8,693 bases of DNA from Saprospiraceae bacterium (GTDB lineage Bacteria; Bacteroidota; Bacteroidia; Chitinophagales; Saprospiraceae): positions 1 to 8,693 of the forward strand of contig JABDLW010000127.1 of the NCBI GenBank assembly GCA_013001805.1. The letters run 5' to 3'. The notes beneath the pieces were generated by a model. The model made no database searches. It was not told where the DNA came from and worked only from the letters and a program-made list of their open reading frames with translations. Positions 6,981-8,693 of this stretch are shown in pieces. The position numbers were made by a program, and so were the translations under genes. Position 1 is the stretch's first letter; each line of letters starts with the position of its first letter.

Positions 6981-7021
6981 GATCAATTTTTGTTTTAAGG
7001 TTCATTGTTCCCATTTCGGCT

Positions 7022-7726
7022 TTATAATGCTTGACCGGGACAAGGCCAGCGGAAGTCTGAGACTTCATAGTTTTTAATCTGGTAGGAGTAGTGCCACCAC
7101 TCCGTTCGAATGTGCTTAAATCCAACTTCTTGCATTAAGTCTCTAAGCTTTCTTCTGGCTGTCAAGACTTCAGCTGGTAGCTTCGTAAAGGTATGATATG
7201 CCTTTTCGCCAAAGAAGTCATATTCAGTACCCATGTCGATTTCATGACCATTCTGGTCGATTAAAGTAAGGTCTACCGCTGCTCCCCGATTATGCATACT
7301 GCCTTTTGCGGGATTTGTGACATACCGTGCATCAGGTACTTTACGCCACAGTGCTTCCTGCACTGACCGGGGACGATAGCAATCAAAAAGTTTTAGGCCA
7401 AGATTATCCGCTCTTAATGCTTCAAAAGCGACAGCAATAGCTTCTGCTACCTCCTTTCTCAATAAACATCGCTCACACGGATACAATTGGATCCCCACAA
7501 AGTTATCACTGGTAGCATATCTAATATCCAGGACGAGCTCAGGTATTAGGCTCTTTACATCCACCCAGCCTTCCGGCAATGTGTCATTTACTGTTGCAGT
7601 TCTTTCATCAACCTCTGTCTTATCCCGGATGTTCAAGGGGATCTCGTTCAGCTGTTTGATCTCTGGTTGCACCTGATCAGGACTTCCACAACCAAGGAAA
7701 AGCACTAAAATACAAGGCAGTCTCAT
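7022..7726 (-). CDS. ddpX: D-alanyl-D-alanine dipeptidase (VanX/DdpX type, peptidase M15), probable lipoprotein
   Basis: The family comprises zinc enzymes that hydrolyse the dipeptide D-Ala-D-Ala, recycling or removing this peptidoglycan building block. The catalytic set is complete. SMHNRGAAVD gives zinc ligands His145 and Asp152, and EWWH gives the catalytic base Glu209 and zinc ligand His212. The His-x6-Asp and Glu-x2-His spacings equal those of VanX. YATSDNFVG (70-78) and CYRPRSVQEALW (116-127) are also typical. The N-terminus is a short hydrophobic stretch ending Phe-Leu-Gly-Cys13, an acceptable though imperfect lipobox, followed by a linker to about residue 50, so the enzyme is probably membrane-anchored in the periplasm. 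The ATG at 7726 overlaps the ligA stop (ATGA), and an in-frame stop a few codons upstream excludes an earlier start. There is no VanH/VanA-type neighbour, so glycopeptide resistance is not suggested. Confidence 0.92.
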   Translation of the reverse strand: MRLPCILVLFLGCGSPDQVQPEIKQLNEIPLNIRDKTEVDERTATVNDTLPEGWVDVKSLIPELVLDIRYATSDNFVGIQLYPCERCLLRKEVAEAIAVAFEALRADNLGLKLFDCYRPRSVQEALWRKVPDARYVTNPAKGSMHNRGAAVDLTLIDQNGHEIDMGTEYDFFGEKAYHTFTKLPAEVLTARRKLRDLMQEVGFKHIRTEWWHYSYQIKNYEVSDFRWPCPGQAL

Positions 7727-8693
7727 ATTTTGGCTATCAAATCCAGAAATTCCAATTCAGTATAGATCTGCACGGTACCCAGTTGCTGTGCTTTTGTTAA
7801 TTTACTGCCAGCATTTTGCCCGACCACCAGTATATTCAGATTGGAACTCACCGAACTAAGATTTTTCGCACCCATATCTTCGGCAATTTGCTGTGCTTCT
7901 TTACGGTTGAGTTTCTCTAGTGAACCCGTAAATAGAATCGTCTTACCAAGCAAAGGAGCATCAGTAGCTACTTTCCGCGGCCGGTCCTTTTCCGTTTGCT
8001 TCATATTAACACCCGCTTCTTCCATTCTCTTCAACATATCCACGTTTCTGGGATCCTTAAAATAATTAATGACCTGTTTAGCCAGAACTGGTCCGATATC
8101 TTTAATAGCAGTAAGCTCTTCGATGGAGATCCGAGTCAGGTCTAGAATATGATCGATTCTTTCCGCTAGGAGCTTAGATGCCTTTTTACCTAAATGGTGG
8201 ATACTTAAGCTGTGTAAGAGGCGATAGAGCGGGTTGTGCTTAGCGTGTTCAATTGCATTTTGGAGTTTTTTTGCCGATTTATCACCAAACCCTTCCAATG
8301 ATGTAATCTTGTCATAGTCCAAATAATAAAGGTCAGCGACATCGCGAATCCATCCCAATTCCCAAAACCTTTCGATGATGGAACGTCCCAGGCCATCAAT
8401 GTTCATCGCGTCTTTTGAGACGTGAAAGATAATCCTTTGCAGATCTTGAGCTCCACAAGTGCATGCAGGGCATCGCCAGGCTGCCTCCTCTTCCTCACGT
8501 ACCAGGGCAACTGATTCTTCTTGATTGATAGGGCAATGGGTAGGAAAAATGATGGGTGATTCCTCTCCTGTTCTCACTTCAGGCAGCGCTTTTACTATGT
8601 AAGGGATTACATCTCCCGCTCTTTCCACCAAAACCTGATCACCTATGCGCAGGTCTTTGGTCTTGATAAATTCCTCTTTATGCAGTGAAACAC
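7723..8693 (-). CDS. ligA: NAD-dependent DNA ligase LigA, C-terminal part (start beyond the window)
   Basis: LigA seals nicks between Okazaki fragments and in repair, using NAD+. The frame is open to the right edge, so the adenylation domain is missing. The first visible codons read VSLHKEEFIKTKDLRIGD, the OB-fold region, so the TTG at 8631 is an internal leucine and not a start. Numbering from that leucine: end of the OB fold with ERAGDVIPYI (3-12), zinc-finger region (33-59), NIDGLG (77-82), helix-hairpin-helix repeats around LEGFGDKSAKKL (112-123), SIHHLGKKASKLL (143-155) and IKDIGPVLAKQV (176-187), and a C-terminal BRCT domain (about 226-302) with GKTILFTGSL and GSKLTKAQQLG. The zinc finger is unusual: Cys33, Cys54, Cys57 and Cys59 are present, but the canonical second cysteine (position 36) is Asn. 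The TGA stop overlaps the next gene by 4 bases. Confidence 0.98.
   Translation of the reverse strand, partial: VSLHKEEFIKTKDLRIGDQVLVERAGDVIPYIVKALPEVRTGEESPIIFPTHCPINQEESVALVREEEEAAWRCPACTCGAQDLQRIIFHVSKDAMNIDGLGRSIIERFWELGWIRDVADLYYLDYDKITSLEGFGDKSAKKLQNAIEHAKHNPLYRLLHSLSIHHLGKKASKLLAERIDHILDLTRISIEELTAIKDIGPVLAKQVINYFKDPRNVDMLKRMEEAGVNMKQTEKDRPRKVATDAPLLGKTILFTGSLEKLNRKEAQQIAEDMGAKNLSSVSSNLNILVVGQNAGSKLTKAQQLGTVQIYTELEFLDLIAKI

Noticed and set aside
6950..7012. Possible 20-codon minus-strand mini-ORF between the dipeptidase gene and moxR
   Set aside because: It is too short, resembles no known family and overlaps the promoter-like motif.
7052..7066. Perfect inverted repeat GAAGTC-TGA-GACTTC
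   Set aside because: It lies inside the dipeptidase coding sequence near its 3' end and has no T-tract, so codon content explains it well enough.
7022..7726. Vancomycin-resistance gene cluster
   Set aside because: Only a VanX/DdpX-type dipeptidase is present. No VanH dehydrogenase, VanA-type ligase or VanRS regulator is adjacent; such stand-alone enzymes are common housekeeping proteins.
8629..8631. TTG at 8631 as a ligA start
   Set aside because: The frame stays open to the right edge, and the residues upstream match the LigA OB-fold sequence ending in RIGDQV.

Overview
The window looks like an ordinary chromosomal stretch of a Bacteroidota bacterium, perhaps from the Saprospiria or Cytophagia side of the phylum; the class is a guess. 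The evidence is a cysteine-paired Ig-like/PKD surface protein with a Bacteroidota-type C-terminal domain, a DUF4837 lipoprotein (a family I know only from this phylum), a 627-residue HtpG of the Bacteroidota form, start codons that mostly lack strong Shine-Dalgarno sequences, and promoter-like motifs of the phylum's TTG...TAnnTTTG type.

Layout. Positions 1-1613 (+) hold the 3' part of a large repetitive exported protein that enters from outside the window. A gene-poor stretch of 584 bases follows (1614-2197). It contains a probable terminator for the surface protein. On the minus strand it also holds a promoter-like motif, an AT-rich leader, a structured segment and a strong intrinsic terminator, which together look like an unannotated small RNA gene. 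htpG (2198-4081, +) comes next and meets a minus-strand block tail to tail.

All genes from 4130 to the right edge are on the minus strand. Read in their direction of transcription they are: the C-terminal half of ligA (NAD-dependent DNA ligase, cut by the window edge), a VanX/DdpX-type D-Ala-D-Ala dipeptidase lipoprotein whose start overlaps the ligA stop by 4 bases (ATGA), then after a 113-base gap with a promoter-like motif a MoxR-family AAA+ ATPase, a DUF4837 lipoprotein and a small membrane-anchored TPR-like protein.

How they fit together. ligA and the dipeptidase gene are probably translationally coupled, although one acts in DNA replication and the other on the cell wall. moxR, the DUF4837 gene and the TPR-like gene probably form a second unit: a cytoplasmic ATPase with a lipoprotein and a membrane protein. 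The DUF58 and von Willebrand A (Bat) genes that usually accompany MoxR are not next to it. There is no phage, transposon, CRISPR array, tRNA or rRNA in the window, and I see no clear defence or biosynthetic cluster. The most promising undescribed element is the minus-strand RNA candidate at about 1772-2018.
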